From an uncultured Rubripirellula sp. (lineage in GTDB: Bacteria; Planctomycetota; Planctomycetia; Pirellulales; Pirellulaceae), in assembly GCA_938075415.1 (NCBI GenBank), contig CALJHC010000003.1, positions 62,001 through 126,000 of the forward strand: DNA of 64,000 nucleotides, read 5' to 3'. This document shows positions 37,521-47,300 of the stretch, one piece after another. The notes under the pieces were generated by a model, which saw nothing but the letters and a program-made list of their open reading frames with translations, did not search any database and was not told where the DNA came from. Both the position numbers and the translations under genes were made by a program. Each line of letters opens with the position of its first letter. Position 1 is the stretch's first letter.

Positions 37521-40046
37521 CTAGTGTGACGCGATCGTATCCTCTCGATCACTTCCACGTGATTCATCGCTAGTATGCTCAGCGGAGGGCAACCCAAAAC
37601 GTCGCACAACAAACCATAGGCTAAGTGTAACCAAGAGAACTGAGACCACGGCAAACGCTCCCTCCCACAGCAATGCTGAACGCATCCCAGAGACAGGGGA
37701 AATCACTTTCTGCAACCTGTACTGAACCAAAACTAACAAATCGGTGGTGTCGGCTTTATTGGAGTCAGAATCAAAAGGCGAAGAATCTGAGCTCGCCACT
37801 TTCCCGCCTGATTGAATCGAGGGTGTGCCAGGAGCGATTCTCTGAAAGCTCAATTCTTCCGGTAGTGACACCGGCTGCATCGCCGCAATCCACTCGCCGG
37901 AATAGGGCAAACCACCTTCAGCATCGGCCAAGGGATCGAGGTAATCAACATCGCGGCCCGCGAAAAGTCGTCCCATGAGTGACGAGGGAATTTGATAACG
38001 TTCGCCTGACATGTCGGCGCCCTGGCTGCGGCGATCTTCGATCATCGGATGCTGTAAAATGGTACCTTGCGTCGGACCGGGGCGAGCCTCTACCAGAACA
38101 GCCACCTGATTATTTCCGTACTGGCTTTGCAGAAGATCAAAGTCACCAAGGTTCACCGTGACGACAAACATCGCATCGGGTTCTGCTTGACTTGCATCAA
38201 GAAAAATTGGCGTGCTAATCGCCACCTTCCACAAGCGGGTTGCAGTGCTGGGGAACGCCGCAGACATCCTCGTCGCCTTTAACGGTTTTGTCGAGCCAAT
38301 CAGTGTCGTCTCCTTGGGAAGATCTCTTCGCCCTCCATGGAAATAGGTTCGGTAACCATAATTCCGGCCAACACTATTCTGCTCGGCAGTAACAGGCGAA
38401 TCATACGCAACTGAAATGATCGTTCCCTTGTTGTCGGTGACAAACATCGATGCGAGGCGCCGGCTACTTTCGGCATCATAAAGTGAAAGACGATCCTGAA
38501 GATAGGCTTCAAATTGCCGCTGCGCCTCAACCTTCAGCATCCTCTCTCGAGCTGGATTAGTTACATGAGTCTGGGCAGATGTCCCCATGGCATTGATTTG
38601 GTTCAGGGACTCTTCGATTTCTTCATCCTGCAGTGACTCACGAAGTCTGGCAAGAAACGCCTCATCAGAGGCCTCATCTTCGGTGAGTCGATAATAGCGA
38701 TCAATTTCGCCTTCAAGCGTCTTTGCAGCAAAAGCTGCGGCCAGTTCGTTACTGCCAAAGGCCTCTTGCCTCAGCGCGGTAACCGTTCGCTGACTTGCCT
38801 GACGTATCGTCCGCGCGGCATAGACACATGTGGCGACCAAAATGAGAATCGGCCCGACGATCCCCAGCAACATCAATGGTCTTCTTGCACGCACCGATTC
38901 ACGTCTGGCGAGATCCTGCAGGATCTGCTGAACATTGGCATAACGCTCCTCTGGTTTCGGCGACAAACAACGCGAGACGATACGCGCCAAGGGTCGATCC
39001 ACCTCATCTCGCTCCGATAGCAATGGAGGTGCGCCGCGACTAACGATCATTTTCCGGTAACGATTCAGACGCTTCTCCAGAGAAGCCGCAGTATCAAGCT
39101 GTTCAATCACATCACTCGCGCGGTGCGGCGGGTGTCCGGTTAAGAGGCGATAAAAAATCGCGCCGACCGCGTAAACATCCCAGCTCGCATCAGGCGAGGC
39201 CTTGAGGTCAGCTTGCTCGGGAGCCATGTAAAAAAGAGTCCCCAGAGCCGGGGTCTGATCATCCGACAAACGACTTTGCCCAAAGTCAGCCAGGCGTGGC
39301 TCGTTCTCTTCACCCAACAACAAATTGGCCGGCTTCAAGTCGCAATGCAGAACCCCCTTGGCATGACATCGATTCAAGCCAAAACAAATTTTACGAAATA
39401 GCTCGACTGCCTCATCAACGGGTAACCGGTGACGAACCTGCAACAAGTCTTCAAGTGAACCGCCCGAAATCAACTCCATGACGTAGTACGGTGGTTCTGC
39501 ATCCCAACCAACCTCCAAGACTTGAACCACGTAACGATCCGCTGACAATTGCACGAGGTTCTTGACCTCTCGGCTCAACAACGACCAATTCACTCCGCCA
39601 CGATGCAAATAAAATTTGACGGCGACATCACGGCCGGTGTTCAGGTCACAACCAACCCACACCTGTCCGAAAGCACCCGCCCCAAGAAATCTCGTCAGTC
39701 GGTAACCGGGAACATTTGCTGGCGGCGTTGTCGCCTGAAGCGACATCTGCTGGCTAGCCGACATGGCACCCTGGGTCTGAGACTCAGTCAGCGCAGACTC
39801 GCGGCCATCAGGGGACAGGTGATCAAACGAACAATCAGAAACTGGCTCGGGCAGTGAGTGGCTCGAATTTTCAAATGCTTCGGAACCTTCGGACTGAACG
39901 GATCCCGAGCCCTCCTGCGCGGGATTGAACTGATCCGATTCAGGCGAATTATCTTGGGGTTCAATGGTCACCAGTGCCGATTTCCCGATTCCGTTCCCGC
40001 GTGGGTATTGGCAAGCGATCGATTCGCTTAGCCACACTCCCCACAA
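37521..40046 (-). CDS. membrane Ser/Thr protein kinase with extracytoplasmic Cache-like sensor
   Basis: A signalling kinase of up to 841 residues. The cytoplasmic Hanks-type kinase (about 115-380) has GAGAFG (122-127), the ATP-binding Lys144 in VAVK, HCDLKPANLLL (His234-Cys235-Asp236), DFG (254-256) and MAPEQ. A membrane helix (391-410) leads to an extracytoplasmic region of about 380 residues resembling a double Cache domain (e.g. MFVTDNKGTIISVAYDSP, VGRNYGYRTYF). A second helix near 798-822 is followed by a short cytosolic tail. Catalytic-loop Arg is replaced by Cys, making it a non-RD kinase. The start is uncertain: the longest frame begins with TTG at 40046; a GTG at 39971 (VTIEPQDN) is equally plausible. 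The regulated partner is not evident. Confidence 0.88.
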   Translation of the reverse strand: MWGVWLSESIACQYPRGNGIGKSALVTIEPQDNSPESDQFNPAQEGSGSVQSEGSEAFENSSHSLPEPVSDCSFDHLSPDGRESALTESQTQGAMSASQQMSLQATTPPANVPGYRLTRFLGAGAFGQVWVGCDLNTGRDVAVKFYLHRGGVNWSLLSREVKNLVQLSADRYVVQVLEVGWDAEPPYYVMELISGGSLEDLLQVRHRLPVDEAVELFRKICFGLNRCHAKGVLHCDLKPANLLLGEENEPRLADFGQSRLSDDQTPALGTLFYMAPEQADLKASPDASWDVYAVGAIFYRLLTGHPPHRASDVIEQLDTAASLEKRLNRYRKMIVSRGAPPLLSERDEVDRPLARIVSRCLSPKPEERYANVQQILQDLARRESVRARRPLMLLGIVGPILILVATCVYAARTIRQASQRTVTALRQEAFGSNELAAAFAAKTLEGEIDRYYRLTEDEASDEAFLARLRESLQDEEIEESLNQINAMGTSAQTHVTNPARERMLKVEAQRQFEAYLQDRLSLYDAESSRRLASMFVTDNKGTIISVAYDSPVTAEQNSVGRNYGYRTYFHGGRRDLPKETTLIGSTKPLKATRMSAAFPSTATRLWKVAISTPIFLDASQAEPDAMFVVTVNLGDFDLLQSQYGNNQVAVLVEARPGPTQGTILQHPMIEDRRSQGADMSGERYQIPSSLMGRLFAGRDVDYLDPLADAEGGLPYSGEWIAAMQPVSLPEELSFQRIAPGTPSIQSGGKVASSDSSPFDSDSNKADTTDLLVLVQYRLQKVISPVSGMRSALLWEGAFAVVSVLLVTLSLWFVVRRFGLPSAEHTSDESRGSDREDTIASH

Positions 40047-40201
40047 GTCTAGCGTCTGTTACCATCCTGAAGGGGCCCGCCTCAGGATTCTTTCTACAAC
40101 TGATCCTTTACCATTGGACAACGACGCATCTGACTGAATAACTTGCTTCAGTCATTCAAGCGTGGGCAAAGTCGCTTCTCCACTTCACGATCTGATCTTC
40201 C

Positions 40202-41605
40202 ATGCAATCAATACTAACTCTGCTCAGTTTGCGCAAAAACCACGTTGTCAAAGATTTTCATCACAACCTTAGGGCTGGCCTTGCAATTTTGGGATTGAGC
40301 TTTCTTTCTTTGCAATCCGTCACTTGGTCCCAATCGTCAGGGACCGGCACACCTGCAAAGCAATCGAAGCCAATCCTTCCAACAGGTGAATCCGTCGACA
40401 CACAAGTATCAAAGACGGCCACCTCTCCAAAAACCATCGACCAAACTCCCAGGACTGAAAAACTTGATGGCAAAGAGGGTCGCGAATTATCAGTGCGACA
40501 CTTTCACCCCAAAAGCCAATTAAAAGTAAGTAAGTCTTTAAAGACGCACGCTAAATATCATGTGGTGGACGCCCATACCCATTTCCGGCACAAACTCCGA
40601 CAAAGCGAGCAAGCGCTGTCAGATTTTGTAACGGTAATGGATCGAAATCATATTGCAATTTGCTGCTCGCTCGATGGTCGTCTGGATAGTGAACTGGACG
40701 AGCACATGCAATTTCTCTGGTCGAACTATCCAAACCGTTTTGTCATCTTCGCTAATATCGATTGGCGGGGAATGGGTGATCCCGATGAACCGGCGACCTG
40801 GGCCTGCAATCAGAGCGGCTTCGCGAAGCGTACAGTGAAGCAACTTGAGGATGCAGTCGCCAAGGGAGCCAGTGGGCTAAAAATCTTCAAGCAGTTTGGA
40901 CTCGGCTACCGCAATGCAAATGGGACACTCATCGAGATTGATGACCCGAGATTCAATCCCATCTGGAATGCTTGTGGCCAACTTGGGATTCCCGTCATTA
41001 TTCACACTTCTGACCCGGCAGCTTTTTTTGAACCAATCAATGAAACCAATGAACGATGGGAAGAACTCAGTCGACATCCCGACTGGAGCTTTCATGGTGA
41101 AAACTTCCCTTCCCGGCAAGCACTGCACGCCGCGAGAAATCGCATCATCGAAAGGCACCCCGACACGAATTTCATCGGCGCTCACGTTGCTAACCAAGCG
41201 GAAGATCTGGCAGAGGTCAGTCGTTGGCTGGATCGCTACCCAAACCTCTGGATCGAAACGGCCTCCCGAATCGCAGAACTTGGTCGCCAGCCATACACCG
41301 CAAGAGATTTTCTGATGAAATACTCCGATCGAATTCTTTTCGGCACAGATGGACCGTGGCCAGAACTTCGACTGCAGATCAATTGGCGATTTTTCGAAAC
41401 TCGCGATGAATCCTTTCACTACAGCGAAAAACAGCCTCCGCCACAAGGACTCTGGAAAATCCACGCGATTGACCTTCCCGATCCTGTCCTCAAAAAGCTC
41501 TACCATGAAAATGCGGCAAAACTAATCCCCGGGATTGCTCAGCGACTGCAACAGTTGCAATCGACCAGTGAAACATCACCCGCTGAAAAATCCAAAACTG
41601 AATAA
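40202..41605 (+). CDS. exported amidohydrolase-family (TIM-barrel) protein
   Basis: A 467-residue metal-dependent hydrolase of the amidohydrolase_2 type. A hydrophobic segment at 24-43 is a signal peptide or anchor, followed by a polar linker (~45-115). The metal-binding H-x-H is in DAHTHF (~122-127), a later His in VIIHTSDPAAFF (~267), another in FIGAHVAN, and the terminal Asp in LFGTDGPW (~379). Related enzymes decarboxylate or hydrolyse aromatic or lactone substrates; the present substrate is unknown. The ATG at 40202 has no strong ribosome-binding site, and a downstream start would remove the signal sequence. Confidence 0.88.
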   Translation: MQSILTLLSLRKNHVVKDFHHNLRAGLAILGLSFLSLQSVTWSQSSGTGTPAKQSKPILPTGESVDTQVSKTATSPKTIDQTPRTEKLDGKEGRELSVRHFHPKSQLKVSKSLKTHAKYHVVDAHTHFRHKLRQSEQALSDFVTVMDRNHIAICCSLDGRLDSELDEHMQFLWSNYPNRFVIFANIDWRGMGDPDEPATWACNQSGFAKRTVKQLEDAVAKGASGLKIFKQFGLGYRNANGTLIEIDDPRFNPIWNACGQLGIPVIIHTSDPAAFFEPINETNERWEELSRHPDWSFHGENFPSRQALHAARNRIIERHPDTNFIGAHVANQAEDLAEVSRWLDRYPNLWIETASRIAELGRQPYTARDFLMKYSDRILFGTDGPWPELRLQINWRFFETRDESFHYSEKQPPPQGLWKIHAIDLPDPVLKKLYHENAAKLIPGIAQRLQQLQSTSETSPAEKSKTE

Positions 41606-42161
41606 ACCACATCAACCAAAAGTGGAGGAAGAAAGCAAACAAAGAAAAATCAGCGGTGAAAAAAAGCGGTGGAAAAACATGCAGAAGCAGAATTCAACCC
41701 TCGCATTCCTACAACCCCATTTCGCAGAGGCGATGCTTATCGGGACAGAGAAGCTCAGGCCATGCAAAAAACTGCTTTCAATAACGCCGCTCGCAATTCC
41801 GCTCGCAATGCCGTTCGCATTGGCATGGCTGTCACCGGTCCAAATTCAAATCAAGCAATCGCACGGAGCATTCAATCGAACTCATTGTCAACTAATCACG
41901 AAACGTTCAGTGACTTTGAGTTCAGGTGACTTCACTTCGGACTGGGATTCGTGCATCATGAATGGCAGCGATCAAGGTAAACGAACGCTCACTTGGCAAA
42001 TTTGCCGGGAATGTCAAATACCGATTGCCGAGAGGGTGATGATCAATGGCTCGATCTTCCAAACTGATCTGATCACAGCAAAATCGTCTCGATTGGTTCA
42101 AGCAACAAGTGATCGGAGCTCGGATAGCAACGCCGTCCGGAGTTAGAAAAAGCAAGAGAGC
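41606..42161. other. gap with a possible small gene
   Basis: The 556 nt gap holds a GTG-initiated 86-codon frame on the plus strand (41669-41929; see separate entry) and an overlapping 203-codon frame beginning inside the amidohydrolase gene, which I regard as spurious. Otherwise nothing is seen. Confidence 0.4.
41669..41929 (+). CDS. possible small hypothetical protein
   Basis: An 86-codon frame with gene-like codon positions (G-rich first, C/T-rich third) but only a GTG start and no clear ribosome-binding site. The protein is polar and contains an Asn/Ala/Arg repeat-like stretch (NNAARNSARNAVR). I do not recognise it. It could be a real small gene or chance. Confidence 0.25.
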   Translation: MEKHAEAEFNPRIPTTPFRRGDAYRDREAQAMQKTAFNNAARNSARNAVRIGMAVTGPNSNQAIARSIQSNSLSTNHETFSDFEFR

Positions 42162-43235
42162 ATGGAAAGCAGCAAGGACCCTAATTTGAGCCATCCCACC
42201 TTTGCAATGATCACCTGCGCCGTTGGGGCCGAGTCGGCAGTCAAAGAATCTGCAACCTCCGATGGATGGAGACTTGCTTTTTCTCGCCCAGGTTTCGTGA
42301 CCATGAAACATGAGCAGTCCACCGAACCGCCCCAAGGTGTCTTCGTTCGAACAGCCTCTCGGTCCATTGGCTCCGTTCGGGGTGAGAATTCCAAGACACT
42401 CACCGGAAAACTGATCGAGCAACTCGAGGAGAGCCTTCCTGCCAAACGCCCCTTCCAGCAGTTACATGTCTGGCCCAAAGATCGCGGCCCCATCGGTCGC
42501 TTTGATTTTGAGCCCGGTCCCGACGAAGTCTCGCAAGCCGTCAGCGAAGAGATTTTCCCGATACTAAAAGATGACTGGCTTACTTGTGATCACCCTAATC
42601 GGATCGCAGAAAGTGGTGATCGAGTGCTCGATCTCGTCCTCCTTGAACCGTCACACTGGTTTTTAGGCTGGCATGTGGCAAGTGATTGGCATTCAAGATG
42701 GCCGGGAGGAATTCAACCAATCACTCCAATCGAAGAACCTGTCTCGCGAGCCTATTACAAGGCAGCAGAGTCAATCACATGGAGTGGTTTCGCAATGCGC
42801 CCCGGCGATACGGCGATTGAAATTGGAAGTGCGCCGGGTGGGGCGTGCGGACGTTTGCTGGAACTGGGAATGCGGGTCATTGGCATTGATCCTGCCGAAA
42901 TGGATCCGCGCATCAGTGAAAACCCAAAATTCAAGCACATTCGAGCGAGAGCTGGGGACCTGCCGCGAAAAATTTTCCGTGATGCCAAATGGTTGCTGGT
43001 GGACTCCAATGTCATCCCCGACAAAACATTGACCACCATCGAGAATATCGTCACGCATCGAGGCTGCATGCTTGAAGGATTGCTCGTGACTCTGAAAATC
43101 GGCAACTACGATGCCGTCCAGAAAATCGAGCAATGGCACCAGCGGATCAATAACTGGAATCCTTCCCGTGTTCGAGTTCGACAGCTTTCTCGCAACAAGG
43201 TGGAAGTCTGTTTTGCCATCCACTTTCAGAGGTAA
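42162..43235 (+). CDS. RlmM-like FtsJ-family rRNA 2'-O-methyltransferase
   Basis: A 357-residue SAM-dependent methyltransferase resembling RlmM, which methylates the 2'-OH of C2498 in 23S rRNA in E. coli. The N-terminal part (about 15-190) is THUMP-like. The Rossmann domain has IEIGSAPGGACG at about residue 218 (motif I, SAM binding). The K-D-K-E tetrad of ribose methyltransferases is visible as AYYKAAE (~198), LVDSN (~280), TLKIGN (~311) and KVEVCF (~347). AAGAGAGC directly before the ATG gives a good ribosome-binding site. Family members of this form exist in Planctomycetes; target site is inferred by homology only. Confidence 0.85.
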   Translation: MESSKDPNLSHPTFAMITCAVGAESAVKESATSDGWRLAFSRPGFVTMKHEQSTEPPQGVFVRTASRSIGSVRGENSKTLTGKLIEQLEESLPAKRPFQQLHVWPKDRGPIGRFDFEPGPDEVSQAVSEEIFPILKDDWLTCDHPNRIAESGDRVLDLVLLEPSHWFLGWHVASDWHSRWPGGIQPITPIEEPVSRAYYKAAESITWSGFAMRPGDTAIEIGSAPGGACGRLLELGMRVIGIDPAEMDPRISENPKFKHIRARAGDLPRKIFRDAKWLLVDSNVIPDKTLTTIENIVTHRGCMLEGLLVTLKIGNYDAVQKIEQWHQRINNWNPSRVRVRQLSRNKVEVCFAIHFQR

Positions 43236-44369
43236 CCCACGGGGGTAACCGACCGAGTTGAAACACGGGGATCCCGTCAATCCCTGACTCCAACACTTCT
43301 GGAAAAACAAAATCTTGACGGAGTCTAAAGTCAACAAGCGGAAGTCGAGGCATCACTCTCGTGTACCTCGGACTGTTCAATCATCGCTGGTTGATCAAAG
43401 AATCCATCAGCCCTGCTGGACGATCATTCGCATTACCCCGAATATCAAAGAACTTTTTGGAGCGTAGATCGAATGACTACTCAGGATCTTAACAAGCATG
43501 GATTGATAGGCTTCCTTTTGCAGAACGCTCATCCGAAGGACGGATTTGGCCAGCGGGTCAAATGCCCATGCAACGTCAGGGAGCTCCGATTTTAATTTAA
43601 TGAACGCCGAAGCTCGGTTCGCTTCAAGTGCAATACGGGTGACTTAGATGGGCATCTCTAAGCAAAAATCCTGCGAATAAGTAGGTCCACAACGTAACGA
43701 CGATTGAGCAAGAGGCGACTTCGCCAACTCGTCAATCTCCGCATCGCCCATCCATGCTGTTCAGGGCTGGAGCAAGCGATATCGGGATAGCTAGCATCTA
43801 AATTGGCCACCAATCGGTCACTCGGATTCAGAAGGCAACCGTAGGCATGGGCGTTCTCATCGGCCGCACCGAATCCACCGTTCGGAAAAAAAACCAAGAC
43901 AATCAAATCGATCACCAAGGCCAACGCAAAAAAAGCATCACCTTGCTGTCATTTCAACATGCATGCCCCCATCACAATTCTCTGGGCCGGCATAAAACGA
44001 ACCAAGGCAAAGAAGTATTAATGGATGGCCTAAGGCAACCTCGGGGGAGAAAACCACCTGGGGACCGCGGAGGAATCCAAAAGCAAACTGTGCATCTGCA
44101 GGGTTCAGGCCGATTGCTTCGACAAGATTCCGATCTGGCTCCTGAAAAATGGATTCTGAAAACTGAAAAAACGACTTGAGGGTCAGAGAAACCAATCCCT
44201 GATACGTCTGAAACCTGCATCTTTTAAGGGTCCTCATCTGATCGCGGCAGAGGAACCTCCCAGAACGCCCAAGCTACCAAACTAACCTTGCGTTGACCTA
44301 CGGGATCTTTTTAACCTGCCAACGCTGAATTGCAACCGATGCGAAAACTCCCCAACGTTTGGATCTGCC
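43236..44369. other. 1.1-kb gap without a confident gene
   Basis: This is the longest gap in the window. The best candidate frames are on the minus strand: 43658-43924 (88 codons, hydrophobic start then AHAYGCLLNPSDRLV) and 43938-44237 (99 codons). They lie end to end in different frames, so together they could be relics of one decayed gene. Neither has a good ribosome-binding site and neither matches a family I know. Plus-strand frames look like shadows. The promoter of the 1267-residue protein must be in the right part. Confidence 0.4.
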
Positions 44370-47300
44370 ATGGAAGGCTTACGTCGAACTCTCTTGTCAA
44401 CTCAAGTCAAGTTTTTGTTCACCGTTTTCATTTTTCTCCCGGTGCTTGGAAGTTCCGTGCACGCGGAGGAGGCCCAATGGATCTGGAACCACGGGACGGA
44501 TCTCCAAACGCCAATCCCGGAAGGGCAATCCTGCTTTTTCCGCAAACCCATCAACCTGAAAGTTCGTTCAGTCGGGCGAATCGAAATCGCTGCCGATGAT
44601 GAGTACGAACTTTATGTTAACGGCAACCTGATTGGCGAAGGAAAATCGTCTCGGGAATTGCAGCAGTACGACATCTCAGAATTCCTAGAGATCGGTCGGA
44701 ATGTGATTGCGGCGAAAGTCGTTAATACGCACGGTGACACAGCAGCCTTGGCGGCAAGAGTGTCGGTCAAACCGGAAAAGCAGCCCAAGTGGTTCACTTT
44801 CAGCACCGGACCTTCATGGCGAGTGAGCACTCAAGAAAGCTCAATCTGGCAAACGGTACTATTCAATGACCGCCTGTGGGGTACCGCTAGTTCTTTTGGT
44901 GAATTAGGCGACACCGTTCCATGGGACCGCGCGGTGGACGTTGCGGTTGAAACTCAAAGCGAACAACAGGAACGCTTCCAGATTCAAAAGGGTTTTGGAG
45001 TACAACGAGTGCTCGACGACCAAGCAGTTGGATCAATCATCGCCATGACTTTCAATGAATTTGGCCACATCATTGCTTCGCAAGAAAATGGTCCGCTTTT
45101 ATTGATCTCTGACAAGAACGGCGATGGGATTCCTGAGCACGTTTCTGAATACTGTGACCAAATCAAAAATTGCCATGGCATCCTCGCACTCAATGGTGAA
45201 GTTTTCGCTACCGGCGACGGGCCGGAAGGAACCGCGCTGTATCGATTACGGGATGAGGATCGAAACGGAACCCTCGAGCAGCTTGATGCAATGGTCAAGT
45301 TCAAAAAGAGCGGTGGCGAGCATGGGCCTCATGGAATTCGCCTTGGTCCCGACGGCATGATCTACATCGCAGTGGGAAGTCATACCGAAGCGATTGGTGA
45401 GGTGGGAGACGGCGAGACACTACGAATCAGCTACGAGGGCGACCTCCTGCCACGCTACGAGGATCCGGCTGGACATGGCATGGGTATCAAAGCCCCCGGA
45501 GGAACCATCATCCGAACCGACACTTCCGGAAACGTGGTGGAGACGGTCGCCGGCGGTATACGTAACGCCTATGACCTAGCCTTCCATCCAGAGGGTTCGT
45601 TATTCGTTCATGATTCAGATATGGAAGCGGACTTGCAAACTTCATGGTATCGCCCAACTGCATTGTTCGACGTGCCAGAGGGTGGCGAACTTGGATGGCG
45701 AACCGGCTGGTCAAAGTGGCCCGAGTATTACCTTGATCGATTACCAAACTTGCTCGACACCGGACGGGGAAGCCCAACCGGCGCAACCTGCTACGAGCAC
45801 CACACGTTTCCAGCGAGGTATCACCAGTCACTCTTTCTGGCCGACTGGTCAGAGGGACGAATCCTGAACGTGCGACTGAAACCACGGGGTGCAGGCTATG
45901 TCGCCGAAAGTGAAGTATTCCTTCAAGGACAACCCCTCAATGTTTCTGACCTCGAGGTCGGACCCGATGGGGCAATTTACTTCTGCACCGGAGGCCGTGG
46001 AACCTCGGGTGGAATCTATCGTGTGATTTACAAAGGCGACGTTCCCGAACGCATCAGACAACTGGGGACGGGTATTTCCGCCGCCATTCGTCAGCCTCAA
46101 ATCGAAGCGGCTTGGGCGAGACAGGCCGTAGCATCCGTTCGCCAAGAACTTGATGACCGATGGCCGCAATTGGTCGCAGGTGTCGCGTTGAGCGATGACA
46201 ATCCCGCCCACTATCGAACACGGGCGATCGACCTGATGCAGCTCTTTGGCCCAGTTCCAAATGAAAAGCTACTCATGGAGCTGAGCGAAGCTCCCAATGA
46301 ATCGGTGCGTGCCAAGGCCGCTTGGATGATGGGCTTGCACCCTGGTGAGCTGAGCAGGGATCGATTAACCGAACTGCTATCGGACTCAAATCCGCGCGTT
46401 CAACGAGCCGCCTGTGAAGCGATGATGCGAAGTGGACAGGTTCCGGATAACGCGGAAAAAGTTCTACCACTCCTGAAGTCCGAAGACCGAAACCTTGCCT
46501 TCGTTGCGAGGCGTCTGCTTGAACGCATTCCTGCGGATCAATGGCAAGAGATCGTCATGGAGAGTGATGACGCGAGGATTGCAATCCTCGGCATGCTGGC
46601 GCTGATCAATTCTGACTCCAGTGAAGCGACATGCCTTCAAGTCTTGGGTAAATCCAGTCAACTGATGTCAGAATTCATGAGCGATGCCGACTTCCTTGAT
46701 ACCTTGAGGCTTTGCCAACTTGCCCTGCATCGTGGTGAGATCAAACCCGAATTGGCAACGACCCTTCGAGATCAAATTGCCGAGGAGTTCCCCGCCGGTG
46801 ACAACCGAATGAATCATGAACTGATTCGCCTGGCGGCCTATCTCAAAGCTGGCTCCGTTTCCGATCGAGCCTTAACCTATCTGTACAGCGACCATGACGA
46901 AATGGACCGTACCCTGGTCGCCATGTACCTGCAATTCCTCTCCCATGACTGGACAGCGGAACAAAGGTTCAAGCTTTTAAAGTATTACGAGAACGTGAGC
47001 AGCAAGACAACTTCCTCATCGCTTGCCTTGTACGTCCAGAATGTCACGAAGGATTTTACCAAATCACTTTCCAATGACGATGTCCTCGCCATTCTCGAGC
47101 AGGGAAAATCGTGGCGCAACGCTGCCCTGGCGGCTCTCTATAAACTGCCTCGGCCGATCGACGAAACCAACGCAGCCATCCTGCGTGAATTGGATCAGGA
47201 CTTGGTGGAAAACCCCAACCATGGGGAAATCGAGCGCCGACTTCGAACGGGAATCATTGCGTTGTTGGCAACCGCGAGCGACGAAACCTCTGCAACGTAT

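Noticed and set aside
41535-42146. A 203-codon plus-strand ORF
   Set aside because: It begins inside the amidohydrolase gene in another frame and overlaps a better-coded small frame; its sequence shows no protein-like pattern.
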